Of a stretch of DNA of 64,000 nucleotides, positions 18,174-27,816 are shown piece after piece. The position numbers were made by a program, and so were the translations under genes. Position 1 is the first letter of the stretch, and each line of letters starts with the position of its first letter. The DNA lies in contig NZ_QUBS01000026.1 of NCBI RefSeq assembly GCF_003390925.1, positions 62,001-126,000 of the forward strand, read 5' to 3'. This stretch comes from Trinickia diaoshuihuensis. GTDB lineage: Bacteria > Pseudomonadota > Gammaproteobacteria > Burkholderiales > Burkholderiaceae. The notes beneath the pieces were generated by a model, which was given only the letters and a program-made list of their open reading frames with translations, had not been told where the DNA came from and did no database searches.

Positions 18174-19168
18174 CGATTTCCTCCAATACGCCCCTCGACA
18201 CGGGTGCGCCCAAGGCGAAGAGCGCGACGCGGTTCGAACTGACGAGCTACCTCGGTCTCGTCGGCGCGCTTGCCGCGATGATCGCGCTTTTTTCCGCGCT
18301 CAGTTCGCACTTCTTCACGTACGAGACGTTCGTGACGATCGCCAATCAGATTCCCGATCTCGTCGTCATGGCGGTCGGCATGACGTTCGTGTTGATCATC
18401 GCCGGGATCGATCTGTCGGTCGGCTCCGTGCTCGCGCTGTCCGCGTCGGCCGTCAGCGTCGTGGCGCTGCAATGGCACTGGAGCGCGTTGCCCGCGGCCT
18501 TCGCGGGACTCGTCGTGGCGGCGCTCGCGGGCAGTCTGACGGGCTTTGTCACGGTCGCTTGGCGCATTCCTTCGTTCATCGTCTCGCTGGGCGTGCTCGA
18601 AATGGCGCGCGGGCTTGCGTACCAACTGACGAATTCGCGCACGTCGTATATCGGCAGCACCTTCGATTGGCTGGCCAATCCGTTCGCCGCGGGCATTTCG
18701 CCGGCCTTCGTCATTGCGATGGTCGTGATGGTGGTGGCGCAACTGGTATTGCGCCGTACCGTCTTCGGCCGCTGCCTGATCGGGATCGGTACGAACGAGA
18801 CCGCGGTACGGCTCGCGGGTATCGATCCGCGCCCTTATAAGGTGATCGTCTTCGCGTTGATGGGTGCGCTCGCCGGTCTTGCATCGCTGTTCCAGGTATC
18901 GCGCCTGGAGGCGGCCGATCCGAACGCGGGCGTGGGTATCGAATTACAAGTGATCGCGGCGGTCGTGATCGGCGGGACGAGCCTCATGGGCGGGCGCGGC
19001 TCGGTCATCAGCACCTTCTTCGGCGTCCTGATCATTTCGGTACTGGCGGCAGGCCTCGCACAGATCGGGGCGAACGAGCCGACCAAGCGGATCATCACCG
19101 GGATGGTCATCGTCATCGCGGTGGTGCTCGATACCTACCGGAGCCGGCGCGGCGCGAGCCGCGCTTGA
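18170..19168 (+). CDS. rbsC: ribose ABC transporter permease
   Basis: 332 residues of the BPD_transp_2 family with about eight to ten membrane segments. Family marks are DLVVMAVGMTFVLIIAGIDLSVGS near residues 63-86 (the conserved GxDLSVG loop), PSFIVSLGVLEMARGLAY, and the EAA-like region GIELQVIAAVVIGGTSLMGGRG around 250-271, which contacts the ATPase. It forms the membrane channel for the RbsAB system. Start overlaps the rbsA stop by 4 bases. Confidence 0.93.
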   Translation: MTISSNTPLDTGAPKAKSATRFELTSYLGLVGALAAMIALFSALSSHFFTYETFVTIANQIPDLVVMAVGMTFVLIIAGIDLSVGSVLALSASAVSVVALQWHWSALPAAFAGLVVAALAGSLTGFVTVAWRIPSFIVSLGVLEMARGLAYQLTNSRTSYIGSTFDWLANPFAAGISPAFVIAMVVMVVAQLVLRRTVFGRCLIGIGTNETAVRLAGIDPRPYKVIVFALMGALAGLASLFQVSRLEAADPNAGVGIELQVIAAVVIGGTSLMGGRGSVISTFFGVLIISVLAAGLAQIGANEPTKRIITGMVIVIAVVLDTYRSRRGASRA

Positions 19169-19196
19169 GCGAGCGCGTTCGAGCCGCGAGTCGATC

Positions 19197-20234
19197 ATGT
19201 GGACTATCCGAGATGTAGCCAAGCGAGCAGGCGTGTCGTACACGACGGTGTCGCACGTCTTGAACAACACGCGTCCCGTCAGCGAGGAAAAGCGCGAGCG
19301 CGTCCTGGCGGCGATCGCCGAGATGAATTACGTGCCTTCGGCTCCGGCGCGCTCGTTGAAGGCGAAAACGACGTCGACGATCGGCCTCGTCGTGCCGAAC
19401 AACACGAACCCGTACTTCGCCGAGTTCGCGCGCGGCATCGAAGGGTCGCTCAGGCGGCGCGGCTACTGCGTCTTCCTGTGCAATTCCGACAACAATCTCG
19501 TGACGCAGCGCGAGTGTTTGCGCGCGTTGCACCAGAATCGCATCGACGGCGTGATCGTCGCGTCCGTCGATGACGACGAATCGGTCGCCGACGACCTGAA
19601 AGCCGTGCGCGTGCCGATCGTTATCGTCGACCGGCCGATCGCCGGGCTCGATGCCGACCTCGTGCAGATCGATCACGAGGCCGGCGCGATGATGGCCACT
19701 CATCATCTGCTCGATCTCGGCCATACGCGTATCGGTTGCATCGCGGGGGCAAGCGATACGGCGGTCAGCGCGATTCGGGTGGCGGGCTTCAAGCGCGCGA
19801 TGGCCGAGCGCGGCGTGCCCGTGCTGCCCGGCGCGATCGTGGAAGGCAATTTCACGTGTCCGGGCGGCTATGCCGCGGCCTGTGCGTTGTTCGATTCGAT
19901 CGCGCCGACCGCGATTTTTGCGAGCAATGACTTGATGGCGATGGGCGCGCTGCGCGCCGCGGCCGAACGAGGGTTGCGCATTCCGGCCGACTGCTCGATC
20001 GTCGGGTTCGACGACGTCGAGATGAGCCGCTATGTGTACCCGGCGCTATCCACGGTGGGCCAGGCGATCTTGCGTCTGGGCGACGCGGCCGCGGGTACGC
20101 TGCTCGAGCGTATTAACGGTACCGTATCGGGTCCCGCGCGCACGTTGTTGATCGAGCCGCGCTTGATCGTGCGAGAGTCGAGCACGCGGCTTCGCGCGCC
20201 CGCGGGACATGAATCCAATCACATTGCCTCATGA
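19197..20234 (+). CDS. rbsR: LacI family transcriptional regulator of the ribose operon
   Basis: 345 residues. The N-terminal helix-turn-helix TIRDVAKRAGVSYTTVSHVLN (3-23) and hinge region ARSLKAKTT are typical of LacI proteins; the remainder is a periplasmic-binding-protein-like ligand domain with IGLVVPNNTNPYFAEF and PTAIFASNDLMAMG. It lies between rbsC and rbsK, 28 bp after rbsC. It most likely binds the three CGCAACCGGTTGCG sites before rbsB and releases them with ribose or a phosphorylated product, so the repressor controls its own operon. Its stop overlaps rbsK by 4 bases (ATGA). Confidence 0.88.
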   Translation: MWTIRDVAKRAGVSYTTVSHVLNNTRPVSEEKRERVLAAIAEMNYVPSAPARSLKAKTTSTIGLVVPNNTNPYFAEFARGIEGSLRRRGYCVFLCNSDNNLVTQRECLRALHQNRIDGVIVASVDDDESVADDLKAVRVPIVIVDRPIAGLDADLVQIDHEAGAMMATHHLLDLGHTRIGCIAGASDTAVSAIRVAGFKRAMAERGVPVLPGAIVEGNFTCPGGYAAACALFDSIAPTAIFASNDLMAMGALRAAAERGLRIPADCSIVGFDDVEMSRYVYPALSTVGQAILRLGDAAAGTLLERINGTVSGPARTLLIEPRLIVRESSTRLRAPAGHESNHIAS

Positions 20235-21184
20235 CATCGATGAGTACGACAACAATGCAGCCAGAGGCGGGACGCGTCACCGTGGTCGGCAGCCTCAACA
20301 TGGACCTCGTGATTCGCGCGCCGCGCTTGCCGGGCGCGGGCGAGACACTGGCCGGGCGTTCGTTCGCCAACGTGCCGGGTGGAAAGGGCGGCAATCAAGC
20401 GGTGGCCGCGGCGCGTTTGGGCGCGCGTGTCACGATGATCGGCTGCGTCGGCAACGACGAGAACGGTGCCCAATTGGTCGCGCGTTTGCGTGAGGACGGT
20501 ATCGATTGCGATCGTATCGCGACGGATGCCGCGCTGCCGACCGGCGTCGCCATGATCGTCGTCGACGATGCCGGGCAAAATGCCATCGTCATCGTAGCCG
20601 GTAGCAATGGCGCGCTGACGCCGGCCGCGATCGCGGCGCACGAGGCGGCGATCGCGCAAGCCGACGTGCTGGTCTGCCAGTTGGAAGTGCCCGATGACAC
20701 GGTATTTGCCGCGATGCGCGCCGCGCGCCGCCACGGCCGGATCGTGGTGCTGAATCCCGCGCCGGCGAGCGGGATGCTGCCGCGCGAATGGCTCGAATGC
20801 GCCGATTTTCTGATTCCGAACGAAGGCGAGGCCTCGGTGCTGTCGGGCGTTGCGGTGGATTCCCCGGAGAGCGCGCTGGCGGCGGCGCGCGCCTTGCGGC
20901 AGCAGGGCGCGCGCAACGTTATCGTGACGCTCGGCGAGCGCGGCGTGCTGGTGCTCGCCGAAGGCGAGGATGGCAGGCACTTTCCCGCGCCCAAGGTCGA
21001 TGCGATCGATACGACGGCGGCGGGCGATACGTTCGTCGGCGGCTTGTGCGCGGCGCTGGCCGCGAAGCGCTCGCTCGACGAGGCGGTGCGATTCGGCCAG
21101 GCCGCGGCGGCGCTATCGGTGACGCGCGCGGGCGCGCAAACCTCGATTCCATATTTGCATGAAGTTCCGAGCCGGGCCGACTAA
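20231..21184 (+). CDS. rbsK: ribokinase
   Basis: 317 residues of the PfkB family. The first signature is FANVPGGKGGNQAVAAARLG (about 43-62), which shapes the ribose site; the second, DTTAAGDTFVGG (about 260-271), carries the catalytic Asp of AAGD and the anion hole. It phosphorylates D-ribose to ribose 5-phosphate with ATP after uptake by RbsABC. Start codon overlaps the rbsR stop; an in-frame ATG three codons later is also possible. Confidence 0.93.
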   Translation: MTSMSTTTMQPEAGRVTVVGSLNMDLVIRAPRLPGAGETLAGRSFANVPGGKGGNQAVAAARLGARVTMIGCVGNDENGAQLVARLREDGIDCDRIATDAALPTGVAMIVVDDAGQNAIVIVAGSNGALTPAAIAAHEAAIAQADVLVCQLEVPDDTVFAAMRAARRHGRIVVLNPAPASGMLPREWLECADFLIPNEGEASVLSGVAVDSPESALAAARALRQQGARNVIVTLGERGVLVLAEGEDGRHFPAPKVDAIDTTAAGDTFVGGLCAALAAKRSLDEAVRFGQAAAALSVTRAGAQTSIPYLHEVPSRAD

Positions 21185-21196
21185 CCGAAAGCGACG

Positions 21197-21604
21197 ATGA
21201 AGAAGACCGATTTGCTCAATAGCGCGCTTTCGCGCGTGGTCGCCACGTTGGGGCATGGCGATATGGTTCTCGTTGCGGACGCCGGGATGCCCGCTCCGCA
21301 CGGCGCGGGGCCCGAGATCATCGATCTCGCGTTGACCCCGGGCGTGCCCGATCTCGCGACGACGATTCGCGTGTTGTTGACGGAGATGCAGGTCGAATCG
21401 CATATCGTCGCCAGCGAGACCCTCGCGCGCGGCGATGCATGGCTGTCGCGCGTTTCGAGCGAATGGGCCGAGGCAATCGGCGCGCGCCAAGTGGTGACGC
21501 ATGAGGAGTTGAAGCGCCTTTCTCATCGCGCGCGCGCCGTGGTGCGTACGGGCGAATGCACGCCCTACGCCAACCTGATGCTCGTGGCGGGTGTGACGTT
21601 CTGA
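21197..21604 (+). CDS. rbsD: D-ribose pyranase
   Basis: 135 residues, the normal RbsD length. The N-terminus MKKTDLLNSALSRVVATLGHGD contains the conserved His of the active site, followed by LVADAGMPAPHG; the C-terminus has VVRTGECTPYANLMLVAGVTF. RbsD converts beta-pyranose to beta-furanose forms of ribose, supplying the furanose used by ribokinase. It starts 12 bp after rbsK and closes the operon. It converges with the PHP-domain gene, 22 bp apart, and no clear terminator hairpin is visible between them. Confidence 0.93.
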   Translation: MKKTDLLNSALSRVVATLGHGDMVLVADAGMPAPHGAGPEIIDLALTPGVPDLATTIRVLLTEMQVESHIVASETLARGDAWLSRVSSEWAEAIGARQVVTHEELKRLSHRARAVVRTGECTPYANLMLVAGVTF

Positions 21605-21626
21605 ACCGGCTAACTACGCCATCGAT

Positions 21627-24074
21627 TCACTCGAAGCGGATGAACTGCGCCGACGACCAGACTTTACTGTCGTCGCGCTGCCGCCCAAAGAAGTAGACCG
21701 GGCGGAAGCCGAACGGCGCATTCTCCGGCGTCACTTCGATGCTGCCGGCCAGATCCACGGGAAGAGGCTTGTCGGTCAGGCGTTCGACGGAGACGAACAA
21801 CTCGGTGCCACCTAGTGCATGTGTCGAGCGGCCTTCGGCGAGCAACCGCGCGCCGGAGATCTCGTATCGAAAGCTCGGTGCATGCTCGAACGGGTTGGCC
21901 TGCAACGGATCGCCGACCTTGACGAAACTGTCGATGGTCCCTTCGACGACGATGGTCGCCGCGGCCAAGTTGCTCACGTCGAGTTCGATGGCGTCGGCGT
22001 CGCCGTAGGTATCGCTCCTGAAGCCGATGCCGGTCGCGCCGATCCGCCAGGCCGATTCCTCGATATGCTCGAAGCCGTTCGAGCCGAAATTATGGATCGT
22101 CCCATTCAGTATGGTGATCCGCCCGCGCCAGGCGGCCCAGCGATAACGATCGCGAATGCGCGCGCCGCCCCAGCGAACGCGGATCGAGCGCTCGGCGTAT
22201 CCCAGCTCCGCATGCAGATCGCGCTCCCAGATCAGCCCACTATGGTCGTAAGCCGCGACATATTCCCAGCCCGCGCGGCCGAGCAACCGGTACTCGAGCG
22301 TGGCGGGCCCGCCGTGCGCGAACTCGTCGCCCTGCCAATGCGTCCCGCTGCGCACGAGGAGTGCGCTGTGTTCGCCCGTCGTGGCCCAAGTGCGCCGTGC
22401 GCGCAGGGCACGGCCTACCGTGCGCCGGTCGAGCGACTCCGCGAGGACGCCCGTGAGTCCGCCGTGCACGCCGAAAACCTGAACGCCGGGCGCGCCGCCG
22501 CCGGGCCGCCCGCGATGCTCGTCGCCGCTGGCCGCGACGCCCAACCGGTAGCCGCGCGCGATGACGTCCTGATAGAGCCAGCCGAAATGGCCCCAAGACG
22601 AAGCGATTTCGACGAGCCGCTCCAGGTTGGGATGATGCCAATCGGGAATATAACGGCGCCCACCGACGTGGGGCATCACGAGATGGTCCTCGGCGGCATC
22701 CGCATAGGCGTCCCACAATTCTTCCACCGGCCAGCGCCCCAACTCGACGGCGCTGCCTTTCATGTCTTCGTTCCAGACGAGCGTGCGATTGTGCTCGCCG
22801 CGCGCGTTATAGGGGAAGCCGGGCGTCTCGTCGCCGAGAAATACGACGTTGTGATCGCCGCCCGCCGTCGAACTGCCGCACCATTCCTGGACCGGGTACA
22901 CCACGAAGCGGCCCGGCTCGTTGAACTCATCGACCGCGCGCAAGCCGAGGCGCCAGTTTTCGTCGGTGATTTGGAAGTCGTTGGCCGTATAGCCGAGGAC
23001 GTCGATGCCGCCGATATCTCGCGCGTACCGTGCGTTATACGCGGGGCTGTTCGTGCCGACGGTATCGTGCGCATGTACGTGCAGATCGGCGTATAGGGCG
23101 CGCGGTGCGGGCAACGCGGCATCGATCGTCAGGTAGGCGACGGCCGCCCGGATCTCGGGACGGTCCGGTACGCCGGCGACGATTCGAAGTGCGCCGGCCG
23201 TGGTGGGCAACCCATCGAGCGCGCAGGTGGCGAAGCCTGTGGCCGGCAGGGCGTGATCGCGGGCGTAGACGATTTCGCCATGACCGTCGTACGCGGTCAC
23301 GCGCGCCGTCGTGTCACGTGCATGGGCGCGCGCACCGAGGTCGTGGCAAGCGTTGCCCCAACGGTCCTGCAGCGAGAGCCTAAACGGTGCCCGCTCGCCG
23401 GGGCGGACGAACCGGGGGCCCGCCAGCAGCACATCGGCCGGCGCGCCGGCGTGGATATCGATCGAAATGTCGCCGGGTACGGTCACGAAGCGCGAGGTGC
23501 CGAGCGGGTCCACGTATAGGCGAAATCGGAAAGCGTCTTCGGCGAAGGTCTGCACGCGCGTGCCGGGCCCGCGCCGCCGGTCGCCGAGCCGGATCACGAT
23601 GCGATCGCCGGCGTTGAGATAGCCGTCGACGACGTCGACGATCACGGCCTTCTGATACGGACGTTCGTGGCCCTTCTGATCGAAGCGCACGTTCAGCGCT
23701 TGTACGGTCGCCGGGCTTTGACCCGGCACGAGCGGTGCCGCGTGGTATTCGGCGCTGATGTAGTTCGCGCCGCTCGGGTCGCTCGTCTGGAACAGGGCCC
23801 AATCGGAGTAGAACTTGAAGGTCGCCTTGAGCCAGCCGCCGTCGGCGATGCCGGACGAGCCGACCTCGTAGTCCAGTACGATTTCGGCCCAACTGCCGGC
23901 TTCGAGCCGCGTGACGTTGCAGCGCACGCCGCCGGCGAAAGGCAACTGCTTGAGCCGTTCGTAAAGCCCTTGCGGGGCGACGTGCGGCCCGAGGCGTTCG
24001 CGCAGCGCATGCGCTCGTTGCGGCAGCGAGTCGGGGGCGTGGCTCATAGTCGATGACGGATGGGAGAGTTGCAT
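21627..24074 (-). CDS. PHP-superfamily metal-dependent hydrolase-like protein (DUF3604-like)
   Basis: 815 residues from ATG 24074, 2 bases after the transporter stop; a second ATG nine codons on is an alternative start, and neither has a strong ribosome site. The first ~320 residues form beta-rich regions. The catalytic part begins with YADLHVHAHDTVGTN (about 328-342), then NDFQITDENW, GDHNVVFLGDE, MPHVGGRRY and AASGDEHRG (about 510-520), a pattern of His/Asp/Glu expected of PHP-type metal sites. The C-terminal ~250 residues resemble the accessory region of DUF3604-type proteins. No signal peptide is seen. The reaction is unknown; the gene pair with a divalent-anion symporter suggests hydrolysis of an imported organic acid or phosphoester. 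Confidence 0.7.
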   Translation of the reverse strand: MQLSHPSSTMSHAPDSLPQRAHALRERLGPHVAPQGLYERLKQLPFAGGVRCNVTRLEAGSWAEIVLDYEVGSSGIADGGWLKATFKFYSDWALFQTSDPSGANYISAEYHAAPLVPGQSPATVQALNVRFDQKGHERPYQKAVIVDVVDGYLNAGDRIVIRLGDRRRGPGTRVQTFAEDAFRFRLYVDPLGTSRFVTVPGDISIDIHAGAPADVLLAGPRFVRPGERAPFRLSLQDRWGNACHDLGARAHARDTTARVTAYDGHGEIVYARDHALPATGFATCALDGLPTTAGALRIVAGVPDRPEIRAAVAYLTIDAALPAPRALYADLHVHAHDTVGTNSPAYNARYARDIGGIDVLGYTANDFQITDENWRLGLRAVDEFNEPGRFVVYPVQEWCGSSTAGGDHNVVFLGDETPGFPYNARGEHNRTLVWNEDMKGSAVELGRWPVEELWDAYADAAEDHLVMPHVGGRRYIPDWHHPNLERLVEIASSWGHFGWLYQDVIARGYRLGVAASGDEHRGRPGGGAPGVQVFGVHGGLTGVLAESLDRRTVGRALRARRTWATTGEHSALLVRSGTHWQGDEFAHGGPATLEYRLLGRAGWEYVAAYDHSGLIWERDLHAELGYAERSIRVRWGGARIRDRYRWAAWRGRITILNGTIHNFGSNGFEHIEESAWRIGATGIGFRSDTYGDADAIELDVSNLAAATIVVEGTIDSFVKVGDPLQANPFEHAPSFRYEISGARLLAEGRSTHALGGTELFVSVERLTDKPLPVDLAGSIEVTPENAPFGFRPVYFFGRQRDDSKVWSSAQFIRFE

Positions 24075-24076
24075 GT

Positions 24077-25645
24077 TCAATGCGGGAAGGGCCAGGGCGC
24101 CGCGGCATCCCAAACGGGCACGCCGAGGAACGCATACCACGGAGCGATGACGCAAAGTCCGTAGACGATCGCGATCAGCACCGACACCACGCCGACCTTT
24201 GCGTAATCGGCAGTCGTGAAGACGCCGCTGCTGTAGGCGATCACGCCTGCCGTAATTTGCGTCGGCAGCACGTAGGCGAAGCTGTCGGTGTCGCTGACGA
24301 GCATCGTGAACGCGACCGGATGTAAGCCGAGACGCGGAGCCAGCGCGAGCGCGATCGGCGCGATCATCGTGACGGCCGCCACGTTCGAAAGCATGCCGAT
24401 ACGAATGACGTGCGTGGCCAGCATGACGATGCCGAGGGTGACCCACCATCCGTGACCCCGCGCGAACACATAGATGTGATCGGCTGCCCACCGCGCGAGC
24501 CCCGATTCGCCGATGGCGGCCGCCAGGGAAAGCGCTCCGCCCAGCAGAAAGACCGTGCCCCAAATGGTTCGCCGCTCGACGTCGGCCCAGCCGAACGCAA
24601 GCACGCCCGGGGCGAAGAGGACCGCGAGGCCGATCAATGCCACGACTTCCGAAGGCAAGTGATGCCATGCCTCCGCGGCCCACAGCGCGGCCACGCCGCC
24701 GAAAACCGCGAGCACCGTCCAATCGCCGCCCGTGGCGGGGGCGAGGCTCGCGCGCATGGCGGTGACGGCCGAGCGGCCGCCGGGAATGGGCACGCTACGC
24801 GAACGGAAGTAGAACTGAACCCAGCATTGCGTAATGGCGAACATGCCGAGGTAGGGCCACTGCAATTCGAACCAGGTGAGGTAGGAGATGCGTACGCCGA
24901 GTTGCTTCTCCAATAGTCCCGCGACGACCATGTTCGGCAGGTGCGCGGTGAGAATGCACATGCCGCTGATCATTGCCCCGTACACGAGCGTCTGAATCAC
25001 GATCGCTTTTTTTGCGTCGCGTTCGCGCGGCGAATCGCCGAACAACCCGACGATCCCGTTTGTGACGGGCAATAGCGCGGCCGCGCGGGCGTTGGCGGCG
25101 GGCACGACGCTGGACATGACGAAATTCACGACGAACATGGCCCAGATGACGCCGTTGGCCGTTTTGACGCCCAGGCGGTCCAACAGCGCGAGCGCGATGC
25201 GGCGATCGAGCCCGCTCTGCTGCATGATCGAAGAAAAAAGGAATGCCGCGAGGCAGAGAAACACGACGGGCGCCGCAAACCCGTTCGCGGCTTTGGCAAA
25301 CGATGGGCTCGCATGCGAGAGCACGAGCAGCATCGGCAGCAGCATACCGCTCACGCCGACCGGAATCGCTTCGGTGACCCATATGATCGCTACCCATGCG
25401 ACCACGGCGAGTGTGGCCTTGCCATTCGCACCGAGTCCGGCGGGCGTCGGCATGAGCCATCCGATGACGAACAAGGCAAGCCATGCCGCGAGAAAACCGA
25501 GCCGGGCTCGCGTCACCGCGCCTGCGCCGTGTCGATCTTTGAGCGCCTTCGTCAACGGTGCCGCGACGGACGGCTGTGTCTTGCCGTGGGGCCCGCGCAC
25601 GTGCTCGTGCCGCGGCACGCCGAGGGCTTCTTCGCTCACGGCCAT
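24077..25645 (-). CDS. SLC13/DASS family anion:sodium symporter
   Basis: 522 residues from ATG 25645, chosen for the AAGGA-rich ribosome site and because the upstream extension is not conserved in character. About 11-12 membrane segments. DASS marks are AIIWVTEAIPVGVSGMLLP (about 82-100), the SSVVPAANARAAALLP helix (the SNT-type signature region) and SNVAAVTMIAPIALAL (about 430-445). The family imports di- or tricarboxylates, sulfate or sulfonates with sodium or protons. It forms a two-gene operon with the PHP-domain protein 2 bases downstream. Confidence 0.87.
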   Translation of the reverse strand: MAVSEEALGVPRHEHVRGPHGKTQPSVAAPLTKALKDRHGAGAVTRARLGFLAAWLALFVIGWLMPTPAGLGANGKATLAVVAWVAIIWVTEAIPVGVSGMLLPMLLVLSHASPSFAKAANGFAAPVVFLCLAAFLFSSIMQQSGLDRRIALALLDRLGVKTANGVIWAMFVVNFVMSSVVPAANARAAALLPVTNGIVGLFGDSPRERDAKKAIVIQTLVYGAMISGMCILTAHLPNMVVAGLLEKQLGVRISYLTWFELQWPYLGMFAITQCWVQFYFRSRSVPIPGGRSAVTAMRASLAPATGGDWTVLAVFGGVAALWAAEAWHHLPSEVVALIGLAVLFAPGVLAFGWADVERRTIWGTVFLLGGALSLAAAIGESGLARWAADHIYVFARGHGWWVTLGIVMLATHVIRIGMLSNVAAVTMIAPIALALAPRLGLHPVAFTMLVSDTDSFAYVLPTQITAGVIAYSSGVFTTADYAKVGVVSVLIAIVYGLCVIAPWYAFLGVPVWDAAAPWPFPH

Positions 25646-25840
25646 TCTCCTTATCCTTATTGAAGTTCCAATGCCGAGACTCGACCGGCCCGGCGGCGGG
25701 ATGCCATGATACGAAGGAATACCAAGAACGCCATCCAATTGCTTCTTATATCGATATGCGCGGGTGCGCACATCGCTTGTGTTCCCAGGATTTGCGCCAG
25801 GCTGGATTGTCTGCGGCCGAATCGAGAGAGCGCCCGGCGC

Positions 25841-26665
25841 TTAGTGCAATTCGGGGTATCCGAGCAAGGCCGCCTCGTTGGCCATCTGTTCTATATCGGC
25901 GTAGTCCTCGGCGGCTAGGGCGGCGACGCCTCGCAATCGCAGCGCCTGTGCACGGCGCGGGTCGATCTCGACGGCTTTGCCGAGCGCATCGCGTAAGGCG
26001 GGAAGGTGTTCTTGATCGAGCGTCTTCGAGGCGATGAAGGGCAGGCCCGGTGCGGATTCGCTCATGCCGATCACATGCAAACCGTCGAGCACGCCGGGAT
26101 GGCTGTCGCGCAGTAGCGCTAGCGTGACGCAGTCGATGGCGGCGATGTCGGCGCGCGCATCGACCAAGGCTCCGAGCGATTCCAAGTGCGAACCGCTCCA
26201 TAAGACCGACGAGAAAAAACGCCCTTCGAGCGCATAGGCGGCGGCCGCGTGACGTAAAGCGTTCATGCCGCTGTGCGAATCCGCGCTATTGCAGACGGCA
26301 CGCAATTCGAAACACTCGGGCAATGTTTTAGCGCCGCGCTGCCAGGCCGAGCGCGAAACGACGAATGCGCTGCGGTAGCGCGGCCCGTCGCAGCCTTCGG
26401 CGTCGAAGACGGGCGTGGCCACTAGATGAACCGCCTCGTGCAGTCGCAGAACGCGATAGGGAAAGCCGCAAGTCTGGGACAGCAACAAATCCTTGCGGCG
26501 CCAGAGCCGCGACAAATCGCCGTATGGTTCCTCGGCCAGCCGAACCTGGCGGGGTCCACCGGCATGCGCGAATAGGGTCAGCGCGTCGGCCAGGAATGAG
26601 CGCCACAACTCGGCATGTTGCGGTGTGACGTTGTACATCGGCAGCGCGGCGATCCAGCGGTTCAT
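25841..26665 (-). CDS. PhnD/SsuA-like substrate-binding domain protein
   Basis: 274 residues from ATG 26665; an ATG at 26728 would add 21 residues without homology-like character. The sequence resembles the phosphate/phosphonate-binding fold: IAALPMYNVTPQHAELW, the LLLSQTCGFPY strand, NSADSHSGMNALRHA and the IAAIDCVTLALL strand. No signal peptide or ABC transporter genes are present, so it may be a free-standing cytoplasmic sensor or a protein exported by an unseen route. It diverges from the desaturase gene with 188 bp between them. Confidence 0.72.
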   Translation of the reverse strand: MNRWIAALPMYNVTPQHAELWRSFLADALTLFAHAGGPRQVRLAEEPYGDLSRLWRRKDLLLSQTCGFPYRVLRLHEAVHLVATPVFDAEGCDGPRYRSAFVVSRSAWQRGAKTLPECFELRAVCNSADSHSGMNALRHAAAAYALEGRFFSSVLWSGSHLESLGALVDARADIAAIDCVTLALLRDSHPGVLDGLHVIGMSESAPGLPFIASKTLDQEHLPALRDALGKAVEIDPRRAQALRLRGVAALAAEDYADIEQMANEAALLGYPELH

Positions 26666-26853
26666 CGACGCATTGTAGGCGTTCGCGGCATATAGCGGGG
26701 ACGAGTTCGGGCAAGCGCCGGCACGCATAAGCGTTCGGTTCCGATACGGATAAGCAAATGCGAATTCATTGTTTCGCCGGGCCGCGGGCTTTCGATATGT
26801 TTGGGCTATCGCTTGCACTCGATGTGTCGTCTTAGCAGACTGCCCAGAAACCG

Positions 26854-27816
26854 ATGGCCGAGTATTTCGATTCCGAACACATGCGCGAAATCGCCGCGCT
26901 CCAAAGCAGTTTCGCGGCGCGCAGCGAGTGGCCGACTTGGATCCTGATCTTCGCCATCTACGGGGGATGGCTCGGCGTTTTGTCGATGCTGCACCACGGG
27001 CGTCTCGCGCTGAGCGCCGCCACGCCGTTGCTCGTTTTGATCTGTACCTGGCACCTGTCGTTGCAGCATGAACTGCTGCATGGCCATCCCACGCGCTGTA
27101 TGCAATTGAACATGCTGCTGGGCTGGCCGCCGCTCTCGGTGTGGTATCCCTATGCGCTATACCGCGAGAGTCATTTTGCGCACCACCGCGACGAGGCGTT
27201 GACCGTGCCCGGCATCGACCCCGAGACGAATTACGTCCATGCCGATGAGTGGGCACGTATGCCTCGTTGGCGCCGGGCGCTATGGCTCGCGCGCAAGACA
27301 TTGATCGGGCGCGTCGTGGTGGGGCCGCCGACGAGCGTCGCCGCCATGCTGGCCGGCGAGATCAATGCGCTCGCGCGAGGCGATCTGCGTCACGTGCCGA
27401 TGTGGCTCGCGCACGGGGCCGGCACCGTCGTGCTGCTGGTCTGGGTTCAGCGATACGCGGGCATACCTTGGTGGATTTACCTGCTTGCCGTTACGTGGCC
27501 CGCGCTCGGCCTTGCGATGGTGCGCTCGCTATACGAACATCGCGCGGCGCCCGATCCTAAAGCGCGTATCGCCATCAACGAGGCGGGATTTGCGATGCGG
27601 TTGCTGTTTTTGAACAACAACTTTCATCTCGTGCATCACGACCTTCCGCGCCTGCCTTGGTTTCATTTGCCGCGCGCGTACCGCATGCGCCGGGACGACT
27701 ATCGGCGAAAGTGCAGCGGCTTCATCATCGACGGCTACGGTTCTCTGCTTCGGCGTCATGCGTGGCGAGCGACCGATGCCGTTGAGTACCCCTCTTCGAC
27801 GACGATCGTCAACTGA
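26854..27816 (+). CDS. membrane fatty acid desaturase family protein
   Basis: 320 residues with four hydrophobic helices. The three histidine boxes for a di-iron site are present: HELLH at 72-76, HFAHH at 107-111 and HLVHH near residue 260. The order and spacing match the FA_desaturase family, which inserts double bonds or hydroxyls into acyl chains or related lipids using O2. The family also contains carotenoid ketolases and amide-related hydroxylases, so substrate is uncertain. It stands alone and its 3' end overlaps the convergent TSUP gene by 8 bases. A link to the alkenylquinoline operon 24 kb away is possible but not supported. Confidence 0.85.
   Translation: MAEYFDSEHMREIAALQSSFAARSEWPTWILIFAIYGGWLGVLSMLHHGRLALSAATPLLVLICTWHLSLQHELLHGHPTRCMQLNMLLGWPPLSVWYPYALYRESHFAHHRDEALTVPGIDPETNYVHADEWARMPRWRRALWLARKTLIGRVVVGPPTSVAAMLAGEINALARGDLRHVPMWLAHGAGTVVLLVWVQRYAGIPWWIYLLAVTWPALGLAMVRSLYEHRAAPDPKARIAINEAGFAMRLLFLNNNFHLVHHDLPRLPWFHLPRAYRMRRDDYRRKCSGFIIDGYGSLLRRHAWRATDAVEYPSSTTIVN

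Noticed and set aside
26854-27816. desaturase as part of a caryoynencin-like polyyne cluster
   Set aside because: Polyyne clusters have several desaturases with an acyl-AMP ligase and carrier protein alongside; here the gene stands alone.
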